DNA of 61,873 nt from Candidatus Dormiibacter spiritus (GTDB lineage: Bacteria > Chloroflexota > Dormibacteria > Dormibacterales > Dormibacteraceae): the NCBI GenBank assembly GCA_003244185.1, contig QHBT01000048.1:1-61873 (forward strand), read 5' to 3'. Each line of letters opens with the position of its first letter. The stretch's first letter is position 1. The notes beneath the pieces were generated by a model. That model was not told where the DNA came from. It was given only the letters and a program-made list of their open reading frames with translations, and did not search any database. Of the stretch, positions 40,291-48,749 are shown in pieces. A program made the translations under genes and the position numbers.

Positions 40291-42207
40291 ATGGTGGACC
40301 GGCCGGCACCCAAGCTGAAGGACATCTGGGTCGGGGCCAACTTCTGGTCGCGGGTGGGCGGACCGCTGATGTGGCGAAGCTTCGACGAAACCGTGATCCG
40401 GGAGGAGTTGAGGGTGCTCCGGCGCCATGGCCTCACTGTGACGCGGTCCTTCTGCTACTGGCCCGACTTCATGCCAGCGCCGGACACCATCGCAGAGCCA
40501 TTCGTTGAGCGCTTCGGCCGCTTTCTGGACCTGACGCTGGCAGAAAACATGCTCACCATTCCCACCTTCATCGTCGGCCATATGTCGGGTGAGAACTGGG
40601 ACGTCTCCTGGCGCGCCGGCCGGGACCTATACCAAGACGGCTGGATGCTTGCGCAGCAGGCGTTCTTCATCCATGAGCTGGCCAGTCGCTTCTGCCGCCA
40701 TCCCGCCATCAGCGCCTGGCTCATATCCAACGAGATGCCGGTCTACGGCGGAGCCACCAGCGCTGAATACGGTCGGAGCTGGGCGCGGCTGATGGTGCAG
40801 GCCGTCAGGGCGGCTGGGGCGCGACAACCGGTCTCCCTTGGCGACGGTGCCTGGGGCATCGAGCTGACCGGGGTCGACAACGGCTTCAGGCTCCGTGACC
40901 TGCGCCGCATCGTGGACTTCATCGGGCCCCACGCCTATCCGATGACGAACGACCCGGTACGGCAGCACCTGACGGCGGCGTTCGCCTGCGAGCTGAGCCA
41001 CTTCGGTCTTCCAGTCGTTCTCGAAGAGTTCGGCCTCAGCTCGGACCACGCCGCTGACCCCGCCGCGGCCGACTATTACCGGCAGGTCCTGCATAGCTCT
41101 CTGCTGGCTGGCGCGACCGGGTGGCTGGCTTGGAACAGCACCGACTTCGACCTGCCCGCCCAGGACCCCTACCGGCACCACCCCTTCGAGCTGCACTTCG
41201 GGCTCACCAGGGTGGACGGCTCGGTCAAACCTGCGCTGCTCGAGCTTGAACGGTTCGCCGAACTGCTCAAGACGATCGACTTCGCGGCCTGTTCTCGTGT
41301 TCCCAGCGAGATAGCTCTTGTCATCCCCTCCTATTTCGACACCGAGTACCCTTTCACGCCGACGTCCCAGCGACCGCTGATCGGCGCCATATCGCTCCAG
41401 GCCTACATCGCGGCACGGGAGGCCGGCCTGTCGCCGGCGCTCGTGCGAGAGCTTGACGGCATACCGGCTGCCTCACTCATCCTGGTCCCCTCGACCCAGG
41501 CCCTGACGGCTCCGACCTGGAGCCGGCTCGAGGAGCTGGCCAACTCCGGTTCCACCGTGTATTGCTCGTATTTCAGCGGTGGCGCCGACGTTCAGCGAGC
41601 ATCCTGGCACCCCGACTTGAACCGCTTCTTCGGCGTGGAACACCAACTCCGCTACGGGTTGCTCAACCCGGTTCCTGAGCAGACTGTGACCTTTACCTTC
41701 GAAGCAGCTTGGGGTGACCTCGAGGCAGGCACCACACTCTCGTACGCGGCTGCCGGCTCTGACAACGGTCGCGCCTTCTTGCCCGTCAGGCCGCGTCAGG
41801 CGCGTGTCTTAGCAAGCGACCAAAACGGCCGACCAGCACTTCTAGTCCGCGATGTGGGACGGGGAAGGATCGTGCTGTCGACCTACCCGACGGAGTACTT
41901 CGCCAGCGCGCGACCGATGGTCAATCCGGAAGACACCTGGCGCCTCTACCATGCCGTTGGCGCCATGGCGGGCGTCGAGCAGCCCGTCGCGAGCGGCAGG
42001 CCGGATGTCCTGGTGGACGCGCTTCAGCACTCCAGTGGAAGCCGCTACGCCTGGTTCATCAGTGAGGCCCCAAGGGCCCTCAGCCTCGCACCGATCATGA
42101 CGGGCGACTGGCGGCTGTCGAGCCTCGACGGTCAGCCTGTTGATGGCATCGAGCTGCCTGCCTACGGAGTCGCGGTCTATCGAGTAGAGGCGATCACCGA
42201 GCCGTAA
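40291..42207 (+). CDS. GH5-like glycoside hydrolase (beta-mannanase/mannosidase type)
   Basis: 638 residues from ATG at 40291 (GTG at 40273 also opens the frame). An (alpha/beta)8 barrel of clan GH-A: LISNEMP carries the acid/base Glu and LPVVLEEFGLSS the nucleophile Glu; FIGPHAYPM and ATGWLAWNSTDFD fill the active site. A C-terminal domain with a beta-galactosidase/trimerisation-like Rossmann part (RPALLVRDVGRGRIVLSTYPTEYF) follows. No signal peptide. With GH130 next door it probably trims mannosides inside the cell. Its last 31 nt overlap the convergent secreted gene. Confidence 0.8.
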   Translation: MVDRPAPKLKDIWVGANFWSRVGGPLMWRSFDETVIREELRVLRRHGLTVTRSFCYWPDFMPAPDTIAEPFVERFGRFLDLTLAENMLTIPTFIVGHMSGENWDVSWRAGRDLYQDGWMLAQQAFFIHELASRFCRHPAISAWLISNEMPVYGGATSAEYGRSWARLMVQAVRAAGARQPVSLGDGAWGIELTGVDNGFRLRDLRRIVDFIGPHAYPMTNDPVRQHLTAAFACELSHFGLPVVLEEFGLSSDHAADPAAADYYRQVLHSSLLAGATGWLAWNSTDFDLPAQDPYRHHPFELHFGLTRVDGSVKPALLELERFAELLKTIDFAACSRVPSEIALVIPSYFDTEYPFTPTSQRPLIGAISLQAYIAAREAGLSPALVRELDGIPAASLILVPSTQALTAPTWSRLEELANSGSTVYCSYFSGGADVQRASWHPDLNRFFGVEHQLRYGLLNPVPEQTVTFTFEAAWGDLEAGTTLSYAAAGSDNGRAFLPVRPRQARVLASDQNGRPALLVRDVGRGRIVLSTYPTEYFASARPMVNPEDTWRLYHAVGAMAGVEQPVASGRPDVLVDALQHSSGSRYAWFISEAPRALSLAPIMTGDWRLSSLDGQPVDGIELPAYGVAVYRVEAITEP

Positions 42208-44213
42208 GGCGGGATCTGCAGCCGCACGTGCCCGTCCTCGTCCTCCGTCACGTCCTCGCCGTCGCGGTTGTACACGCTGACTCGCCACGACCGTCCCGGA
42301 GGCAGCTGGAACGGCGCCGGTTGACCGGCCAGGCTCTTGTAGAGGGCCAGCTGACGGCCACCGTCCTGAAGCACCTTCGACTCGACTTCTGGCTGCAGCA
42401 GCACCGCGTCGATCTTCGCGTGCAGCGCACCCGTGCCCGCATAGCTGAGGGTGATGGTGTGTCTGCCGGCGCTCAGCGCACCGGGCAGCTGCAGACCGTC
42501 GATCCAGAGATAGTCCGGGTTGGGCGAGACGCCCTGGCTGCCCGCGCCGCCCTCGTGATCGACTCCCGCCGGCTTCCCGTCCACGCTGACCGACACGCCA
42601 ACGGCGGCGGCATCGCCTGGCTGCTTGTCAAAGACGATATACAGCAGGTGGCGACCCGCAGTCGCCGCTTGCACGGGAATGTCAACCCTCCCGCCCGGGC
42701 CCAGATCGACGTACGCCCCGGCACTCCAGATGGCCTCGCCGGTCCAGGCGGAGGCCGGCTTGACAACCGTCGCATTCCCGCTGACCGCCCCGGCTTCGGC
42801 TTCGACCTTTTGATAGCTGGTGTGCGCCAGAACGTGCCCATAACCGACATAACCACGCGCCACAGGGTCATGGACGGCGTTCATCAGCGCCAGAAGTCCT
42901 TCGATTGTCGACTCGGCACCGGAGTTGCGATTCACAGTGCCGTCCCCGTTGATGCCGTCGAATACCACTCCTGTCGCCGGCTGGTACATCGGCGTCCCGG
43001 CCGGGTTGTCTCCGAAGAGCCAGCTCGCAGCGATGCCAGCCCAGCGCTGGAAGACGTCGTTCCCACTTGCCCTGCCAACGGCTAGCAGGCCGTCAACAGT
43101 GGTCTCATCCCCGTAGGCGATCTGCGAGAGGTCGTCGGGCGCCGGCTCCAAGCCGTTGATGGGGCCGAAGCTGAGCTGCTGATGCAGCTCGAATGAGCTT
43201 GCGTCCAGTCGCGCCGACTGGAGCCATCCAGGTTTGCCAAGCGGCCGCGCGCCTATGGCCAGCGCCATCGACATGTGGGCGCCCCAAGCATGCCAGTCGC
43301 TGACGGATCGCGTCCAGGGCATAAGCGCGCCCCAGGGCCAATCGCGGCCGCCGCCCAATTGATAGCCGGCGATTCCTGTGCCCAATTCAACGGCAAGGTC
43401 GCGAGCCGGTACATCGCCCGTTGCCCGGGTGAAGGCCGTCAGGCCGAGGAGCGCTTCGGAGGAGGCGTCGGCGCCGTCGGCGATCAGCCAGGCTGGCGTC
43501 CGATAGCCGTGCAGCGTGTAGTAATGACCGAAGTTCGGCGCCAGTAGCTCGGCGTCGAGCCTGGTCATGGCCAGCCGCATCCGGGCGGCCAGCACTGAGG
43601 CGAAGCCTGGGTCGGACTCACGGAAGGTGGCGTAGCCCTCGCCGATGGCCCAGATCGACCGCGCCATCCAGTACGACGCCGCCGCGTCCGCGGGGTTGGG
43701 CTGGTCGGGCGGCGTGGGGTTCAGGTTCAGAGCCCCGCCCGGCTGCATCCAGAGCACGAAATTCCCCGCGTTAGGGCCTGAGATTGTCTGCATGTAGAGC
43801 ACGAAACGAAGTGCGCCCCGCGCCATCTCAAGGCTGTGGCGATCGTGGTAGTACCTGTAATGCGTTAGGTAGACCACCGCTGCGCGGCTCACGTCATCAG
43901 TGTCGAAGGCCCCCTGACCATATGTGTTCGTGCCAGGGTCATACGCGCCGCCTCCGGTCCGAGTGTAGGCGCCAGTGGTTGGATTGAAGTTGGCGTAGAC
44001 CCACCACGTGTCGATCGGTGAGCCCGGATCGGTGGTCGAGTGGCCTGGTAACCCAGCTGGATAGGGCACCGAGTCGTGGAGGAAGTCGAGATGCCCCAGG
44101 TTCACCACGCCGGGACCGACGGATCCAGCCGCGTCCTGAGCAGCGGCCGAGGTGCCCCCGAGCGCGCCCACCAGAACCGCAAAAGCCGCCGCGAGAGGTA
44201 GCCCCAGGCGCAT
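42177..44213 (-). CDS. Secreted six-hairpin glycan-active protein with carbohydrate-binding module
   Basis: 678 residues. Signal peptide (LPLAAAFAVLVGALGGTSAAAQ), then an (alpha/alpha)6 barrel of about 430 residues (DTDDVSRAAVVYLTHYRYYHD; ASYWMARSIWAIGEGYATF; SWLFGDNPAG; NRNSGAESTIEGLLALM), a jelly-roll module like CBM35/6 (GEAIWSAGAYVDLGPGGRVDIPV; YAGTGALHAKIDAVLLQP) and a short C-terminal beta domain. The barrel resembles GH9/GH8-type six-hairpin enzymes but I cannot assign a family. It is last in the transporter operon, so its products are probably the imported sugar. Confidence 0.75.
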   Translation of the reverse strand: MRLGLPLAAAFAVLVGALGGTSAAAQDAAGSVGPGVVNLGHLDFLHDSVPYPAGLPGHSTTDPGSPIDTWWVYANFNPTTGAYTRTGGGAYDPGTNTYGQGAFDTDDVSRAAVVYLTHYRYYHDRHSLEMARGALRFVLYMQTISGPNAGNFVLWMQPGGALNLNPTPPDQPNPADAAASYWMARSIWAIGEGYATFRESDPGFASVLAARMRLAMTRLDAELLAPNFGHYYTLHGYRTPAWLIADGADASSEALLGLTAFTRATGDVPARDLAVELGTGIAGYQLGGGRDWPWGALMPWTRSVSDWHAWGAHMSMALAIGARPLGKPGWLQSARLDASSFELHQQLSFGPINGLEPAPDDLSQIAYGDETTVDGLLAVGRASGNDVFQRWAGIAASWLFGDNPAGTPMYQPATGVVFDGINGDGTVNRNSGAESTIEGLLALMNAVHDPVARGYVGYGHVLAHTSYQKVEAEAGAVSGNATVVKPASAWTGEAIWSAGAYVDLGPGGRVDIPVQAATAGRHLLYIVFDKQPGDAAAVGVSVSVDGKPAGVDHEGGAGSQGVSPNPDYLWIDGLQLPGALSAGRHTITLSYAGTGALHAKIDAVLLQPEVESKVLQDGGRQLALYKSLAGQPAPFQLPPGRSWRVSVYNRDGEDVTEDEDGHVRLQIPPYGSVIASTR

Positions 44214-44231
44214 GCTCGTCGCTCCTCTCTC

Positions 44232-45137
44232 TTAGCCCTTCACGGCCGAGCCGATCGAAGACTCCACGAACCGACGCTGGAAGATTAGAAAGAGGATGAT
44301 CACGGGCACCGCCAGCACGGTGGCGCCGGCCAGGATCGCCCCATATGGATTGGGGCCCCGCTGGGCTGACGTCGAGATGAAGTTGGCCAGCGCGACCGCC
44401 AGCGGTTGCAGAGACAGCTTCTTGGTGATGAGGAACGGCCAGAGGAACTCGTTCCAAGGACCGATGAAAGTAATCAGCAGAGCAGTCAAGAGTGCAGGCC
44501 GCGTCAGCGGCAGAACCACCCGGGTCAGGATGGTGAGCTCTGACGCACCGTCGATGCGCGCCGCCTCGAACATGTCCTTGGGAAGCTGCAGAAAGAACTG
44601 GCGGAATATGAATACTGCAGTCGGGTTGATGGCGAAGGGCAGGATCATTCCGACCAGGGTGTCGGCAAGACCAAAATTACGAGCGATCAGCACGTAAAGC
44701 GGAATGATCAGCAGCTGAAAGGGCATGACCAGCAGCAGGATCATCGTGTAGAAGACGACCTGCCGGCCGCGGAAGTGCAGCTGCGCCAGAGCGTACCCGG
44801 CGAGCACACCAAAGATCAGTGTGGCAAGCAGTACGCCACCAGTGAAGAGGCCCGAGTTGAGTAGAGTTTGCGGCAGGTTGATCGCATTGTTGATGTTGAT
44901 CAGATTGTCCAGTGACAGCTTGTTGGGATTGGGAAAAGCCCCCGAGATATTCGGGTTTGGGTCCTTCTGCAGGGCGCTCACAACCATGTAGTAGAAGGGC
45001 AAGATGAACACGAGTGCCCCGATGAAGAGCGGGATGAGCCTCACCCAGCGCAGCCAGCCGCGCTCGCCCTGCTCGGGCGTCTGGACCGGCTCGGGTCGTG
45101 TTGTGACCGTCAGCTCCGGCGTCGTCGCGGTCGCCAT
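44232..45137 (-). CDS. Sugar ABC transporter permease (MalG type)
   Basis: 301 residues, six membrane helices. The ATPase-docking EAA loop is MFEAARIDGASELTILTRVVLP, and LTRPALLTALLITFIGPWNEFLWPF is typical of CUT1 permeases. Two nucleotides downstream of the MalF-type partner and 18 nt ahead of the secreted glycan protein. Confidence 0.93.
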   Translation of the reverse strand: MATATTPELTVTTRPEPVQTPEQGERGWLRWVRLIPLFIGALVFILPFYYMVVSALQKDPNPNISGAFPNPNKLSLDNLININNAINLPQTLLNSGLFTGGVLLATLIFGVLAGYALAQLHFRGRQVVFYTMILLLVMPFQLLIIPLYVLIARNFGLADTLVGMILPFAINPTAVFIFRQFFLQLPKDMFEAARIDGASELTILTRVVLPLTRPALLTALLITFIGPWNEFLWPFLITKKLSLQPLAVALANFISTSAQRGPNPYGAILAGATVLAVPVIILFLIFQRRFVESSIGSAVKG

Positions 45138-45139
45138 GG

Positions 45140-46060
45140 CTACTCCCTCTCCAGGACGAATCTGTTGATGGCGGAGACGATCAGGACGCCGACGACCAAC
45201 AGGAGCCCCATCGCCGCCGCGTAGCCGGGGTGATTCTGCTCAATACCCTGGCGGTACAGCAGGAACACGGGGGAGACAGATTGGTTATCAGGGCCGCCCC
45301 CTCCGGTCAGTAAATAGGGCTCGGTAAAGAGGTTGGCGCCAGTGATTACCGAGGTGATCACGACCAGTAGAGTAGCGGGCCGGAGTCCTGGCACCGTTAC
45401 CACGAAGAAGCTCCTGATTCGGCCGGCGCCGTCCACGCTGGCCGCCTCATAGAGCTCCTTGGCGATATTCTGCAGGGCGGCTAGGTAGAGAAGGATGTAG
45501 AGGCCGAGGCCCTTCCAGGTCACATACAGTGCGATGATCGGCATCACCCAGAAGGCATTGACGAGCCAGGTGGGGTTTGGAGCGAGCGGTCCGACGACCT
45601 TGTTGACCAGCCCGGGGCCGCCGAACAGCCAGAGCCAGATGCTTACGGCGGCGACGCTGGCGGTGACGTAGGGAACGTAGTAGGCGGCCCTGAAAAAGCT
45701 GCGCAGGGGGATGGCGGCGTTCAGCGCGGTGGCCAGCACCATGGCGACCACCACTGTGACAGGGACATTGATGAGCAAGAAGATGACCACATTGCGGAGG
45801 GCGACGTGGAAGAGCGGGTCCTGCAGGGCGCGGCTGTAGTTGGCGAGGCCCACGAAGGGTCTGTCGACAATAGCTCCTGGGGCCGCGAAGAAATAGTCAT
45901 AGAAGGACATGTAGATCGAGTAAAAGAAGGGATAGGCGTAGATGGCGACCAGGAAGATCACGAAAGGCGCGACGAACAGGTAGCCGATCGGCTGGTCACC
46001 GAGCAACGTCTGCAATCTGGGTCGACGGGATCCCGCTGGTGCTGGTGCCGAGGCGGCCAA
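45140..46060 (-). CDS. Sugar ABC transporter permease (MalF type)
   Basis: 306 residues, six helices. EAA loop: ELYEAASVDGAGRIRSFFVVTVP. The start YLFVAPFVIFLVAIYAYPFFYSIYMSF and the end GYAAAMGLLLVVGVLIVSAINRFVLE are characteristic. Second gene of the importer operon, 15 nt after the binding-protein gene. Confidence 0.93.
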   Translation of the reverse strand: MAASAPAPAGSRRPRLQTLLGDQPIGYLFVAPFVIFLVAIYAYPFFYSIYMSFYDYFFAAPGAIVDRPFVGLANYSRALQDPLFHVALRNVVIFLLINVPVTVVVAMVLATALNAAIPLRSFFRAAYYVPYVTASVAAVSIWLWLFGGPGLVNKVVGPLAPNPTWLVNAFWVMPIIALYVTWKGLGLYILLYLAALQNIAKELYEAASVDGAGRIRSFFVVTVPGLRPATLLVVITSVITGANLFTEPYLLTGGGGPDNQSVSPVFLLYRQGIEQNHPGYAAAMGLLLVVGVLIVSAINRFVLERE

Positions 46061-46075
46061 GCTAAGCCCTCCTGC

Positions 46076-47362
46076 TCACTGGCTCACCAGCGTCTTGATC
46101 TGGTCGGACGCCGCCTTGAAGGATTGGTCCACGCTTTGGTTGCCGAAAATGACCGACTTGGAGTACGCGGCGCGAAAGTCCTGCCACATCTCGACCGAGT
46201 TCGGCACGTTTGGCACCTCAACTGTGCGGGAGGCCTGATCGGCGAACAGCTTGTACTCGGGGTGTGACTGGAAGTAGCTGCTGTAGGTACCGGGCAGGTC
46301 AGTCCGCATCGGCATCTGACCTGTCAGCTCCAGCAGCTGGCCGTCATTCGCGCTGCTGGTGGTGAACTTGAGGAAGTCCCAGGCGGTGCCGCGGTTCTTG
46401 CAGCTTGAATACATGCCTACCGATTTCTGGTCGGAAAAAGTATGAATCTGGGCCGGATCCATCCCGTCCTTGGTCGGCACCGGAACCACGCCCCAGTTCA
46501 CCTTGCCAGTGTATTGAGCGATGGCCCAGGGCCCAACTATCGCCATGGCCGCCTGCCCGGTGGCAAAGGCGTCACCCTGGGCGGCCTCCTTCGGGGCCAG
46601 ATTCCCGGCATACATTTGACGCCAGAAGTTGGCCACCGCGATACCGTCCGAAGAATCGAACTGCGGCTGCTTGTTCTCGACCAGCTGCTTGCCTTTCGTC
46701 TGGGCGATGAAGAGGGGATAGAAGTCGAACCACGGCTGGTAGAACTCGGAGCTCGGGGCCGGCCAGATGGCAGCCCTGACACCTCCCTTCGCCACTACAG
46801 CCTGCGAGGTGCTCAGGAACTCGGTGTAGGTCTTTAGCGGCGGGTTGCTGACGTCGAGCCCGGCCTTCTGAAAGACGTCCTTGTTGTAAAAGATCATCAC
46901 TGGGTTGGTCTTCCAGGGCATCTGGTAATACTTTCCGTCCGGCGACTTGTACTGCGCGGCCCGGTTACCTGTGCGGGAATCGATGTACGAGTTGGCGCCC
47001 GAAAAGTCGCTGAGCGGGACGAGGCCGCCCTGCTTCTGGAATTGCGGCACCGAGGCGGGAGAGGTGTTGAAGATCAGGCAGGGCGTTGTACCCGCCGTGA
47101 TCCCAGCCCCGATCACTTCTTCAGAGCTCTTCCCGGCGGGAATCTGTTGGCCGGTCACCTGGTCTTGGGGATGGTCCTTGTTCCAGCCCGCAACCATCGC
47201 CTCGCCCCATTTCACCTCCTCCGGGTTGTTGGAGTACCAGATCTGGATAGGACCCTTCGCGCCTGCTGCCTGCGAGCTTGTCTGGCTGCTCCCCCCACAC
47301 CCGGCCAGGGCCAGGATCAATGCCAAGGCGCCGCCCAGCGAAACCCAACGAATGCTTCTCAT
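46076..47362 (-). CDS. Sugar ABC transporter solute-binding lipoprotein
   Basis: 428 residues. Lipobox LALAGC at residues about 17-22, then a family 1 extracellular solute-binding fold: IQIWYSNNPEEVKWGEAMVAGWN, DVFQKAGLDVSNPPLKTYTEF, FATGQAAMAIVGPWAIAQY and a C-terminal WQDFRAAYSKSVIFG. AGGAGG lies 8 nt ahead of the ATG. It captures an oligosaccharide, likely a mannoside given the GH130/GH5 neighbours. The matching ATPase is absent from the window, so a shared MsiK-type ATPase is likely. Confidence 0.93.
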   Translation of the reverse strand: MRSIRWVSLGGALALILALAGCGGSSQTSSQAAGAKGPIQIWYSNNPEEVKWGEAMVAGWNKDHPQDQVTGQQIPAGKSSEEVIGAGITAGTTPCLIFNTSPASVPQFQKQGGLVPLSDFSGANSYIDSRTGNRAAQYKSPDGKYYQMPWKTNPVMIFYNKDVFQKAGLDVSNPPLKTYTEFLSTSQAVVAKGGVRAAIWPAPSSEFYQPWFDFYPLFIAQTKGKQLVENKQPQFDSSDGIAVANFWRQMYAGNLAPKEAAQGDAFATGQAAMAIVGPWAIAQYTGKVNWGVVPVPTKDGMDPAQIHTFSDQKSVGMYSSCKNRGTAWDFLKFTTSSANDGQLLELTGQMPMRTDLPGTYSSYFQSHPEYKLFADQASRTVEVPNVPNSVEMWQDFRAAYSKSVIFGNQSVDQSFKAASDQIKTLVSQ

Positions 47363-47801
47363 CTCACAACCTCCTGCTTACTCATCGGCGGAGCCGCGGC
47401 GGGACCTCCGGTGGGCCTAAACATACTTCCGGCGCACTATCGCCGATGATCTCAGGGCCGCCACCACCATGACGATGTGACGGTCGCGCATGGGTGCCGA
47501 GTACGGGGACCGATAGCGTTTCAATGGATCCTCCCGCTGCGATTGCCGCCTGCATGTCTCCCGGGCTACTCGGCTGGATGTGTTTCCCATCTATACGCTT
47601 GCGCGTCGGTTGAGTCCAACTTGACGTCTATCGGCGGGTAAGCACTTTCGCTGCGTCGAGCGGATCAAATGTCGCGGCAGAGCTGGGCCGCGGCTCGGTA
47701 GGCACGAAGGCAGGAGCGACCGCCTCCGCCCCCCCTTCGCCCCGCATCGCTGGTCCCGGTTTCCGGAGAACCGCTAGCCTGGGCTTGGTGCGGTCGGGCG
47801 T
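47363..47801. other. 439-bp divergent intergenic region
   Basis: Separates the sugar-import operon (minus) from the EamA gene (plus). Apart from the promoter at 47590-47619 and a GTTG/CAAC inverted pair around its -35 box I see no gene. The leader of the sugar operon would be about 220 nt, long enough to hold a control element; no clear LacI-type palindrome is seen. Confidence 0.5.
47590..47619 (-). promoter_or_regulatory. Probable housekeeping promoter of the sugar-import operon
   Basis: On the minus strand TTGGAC (47614-47619), 18-nt spacer, TATAGA (47590-47595). The same TTGGAC -35 box occurs ahead of the dtxR gene. Transcription would begin about 220 nt before the binding-protein gene. 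Confidence 0.55.
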
Positions 47802-48749
47802 TTGAGCAAACGGGCCAGCGGTTGGCGCGTCTGGAGCGCCCTGCTGATCGTCTACATCCTCTGGGGCTCGACCTATTTCGGCATCCGGGTGATGGTGGAG
47901 ACGATGCCGCCACTGCTCACAGCGGGTCTCCGGTTCGGGGCGGCCGCGCTGGTCTTGAGCCTGATCGCCGGCCTCAGAGGGGAGTGGCGAACAGGCTTGA
48001 GCAGGAGCCAGATCCTGAGCTGCGCCCTGGTCGGCGTAGCTCTGTTTGCGGGTGGCAATGGCCTACTAGCGCTCTCCGAGCAACGGATCCCGAGCGGCGT
48101 CGCCTCCCTCGTCATTGCCTGCTCGCCCCTGCTGGTGGCATTGATGGGGCTTGTCGCCTTCCGCACGCCGATCGGCGTCTTGCAGGGAGCAGGCATGGCG
48201 CTGGGCTTCGCCGGCTTGTTCATCCTCGGTCGCCCAGGCGGAGGCGCCCACCTTGATCCCATCGGCCTCCTCGAAGTGCTCTGCGCCGCCACCTGCTGGT
48301 CACTCGGGTCGGTCATCGCCAGCCGGTCACGTCTGCCGGGCACCCCGCTGGCCGCGGCCAGTCTCCAGCAAGCGTTCGGCGCTCTCTCGCTGCTGCTGCT
48401 CGGCCTGACAAGCGGAGAACTGAATGGGTTCCAGCCCGGCCACGTCTCTGGGCGCTCCCTGCTCGCCGTCGCCTACCTGATCACCTTCGGCTCGCTCGTC
48501 GCCTTCACCGCCTATTCCTGGCTGGTCACGACGGCGCCCCTATCGCTGGTCTTCACGTATGTCTACGTCAACCCGGTTGTCGCGGTGGCCCTGGGCGCGT
48601 TGTTCATCGGTGAGCGCGTCACCAGCACCATCCTGATCGGAGGCACCGTCATCCTGGCGGGGGTGGCGATCATCGTGAGCGGCCAGACGCTGGCTCAGCG
48701 ACGGACTGCGGCTGCAGTCGCCCGGGTTGAGGCAAACTCAGAGCCGTGA
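47802..48749 (+). CDS. EamA/DMT-family exporter
   Basis: 315 residues from TTG, ten membrane helices in two EamA repeats: LLIVYILWGSTYFGIRVMVETMPPLLTAGLRF and LLEVLCAATCWSLGSVIASR; the second repeat ends LGALFIGERVTSTILIGGTVILAGVA. Members export amino acids or other metabolites. Its TGA overlaps the P5C dehydrogenase GTG, so the two are coupled; an amino-acid-related substrate would fit. Confidence 0.9.
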   Translation: MSKRASGWRVWSALLIVYILWGSTYFGIRVMVETMPPLLTAGLRFGAAALVLSLIAGLRGEWRTGLSRSQILSCALVGVALFAGGNGLLALSEQRIPSGVASLVIACSPLLVALMGLVAFRTPIGVLQGAGMALGFAGLFILGRPGGGAHLDPIGLLEVLCAATCWSLGSVIASRSRLPGTPLAAASLQQAFGALSLLLLGLTSGELNGFQPGHVSGRSLLAVAYLITFGSLVAFTAYSWLVTTAPLSLVFTYVYVNPVVAVALGALFIGERVTSTILIGGTVILAGVAIIVSGQTLAQRRTAAAVARVEANSEP

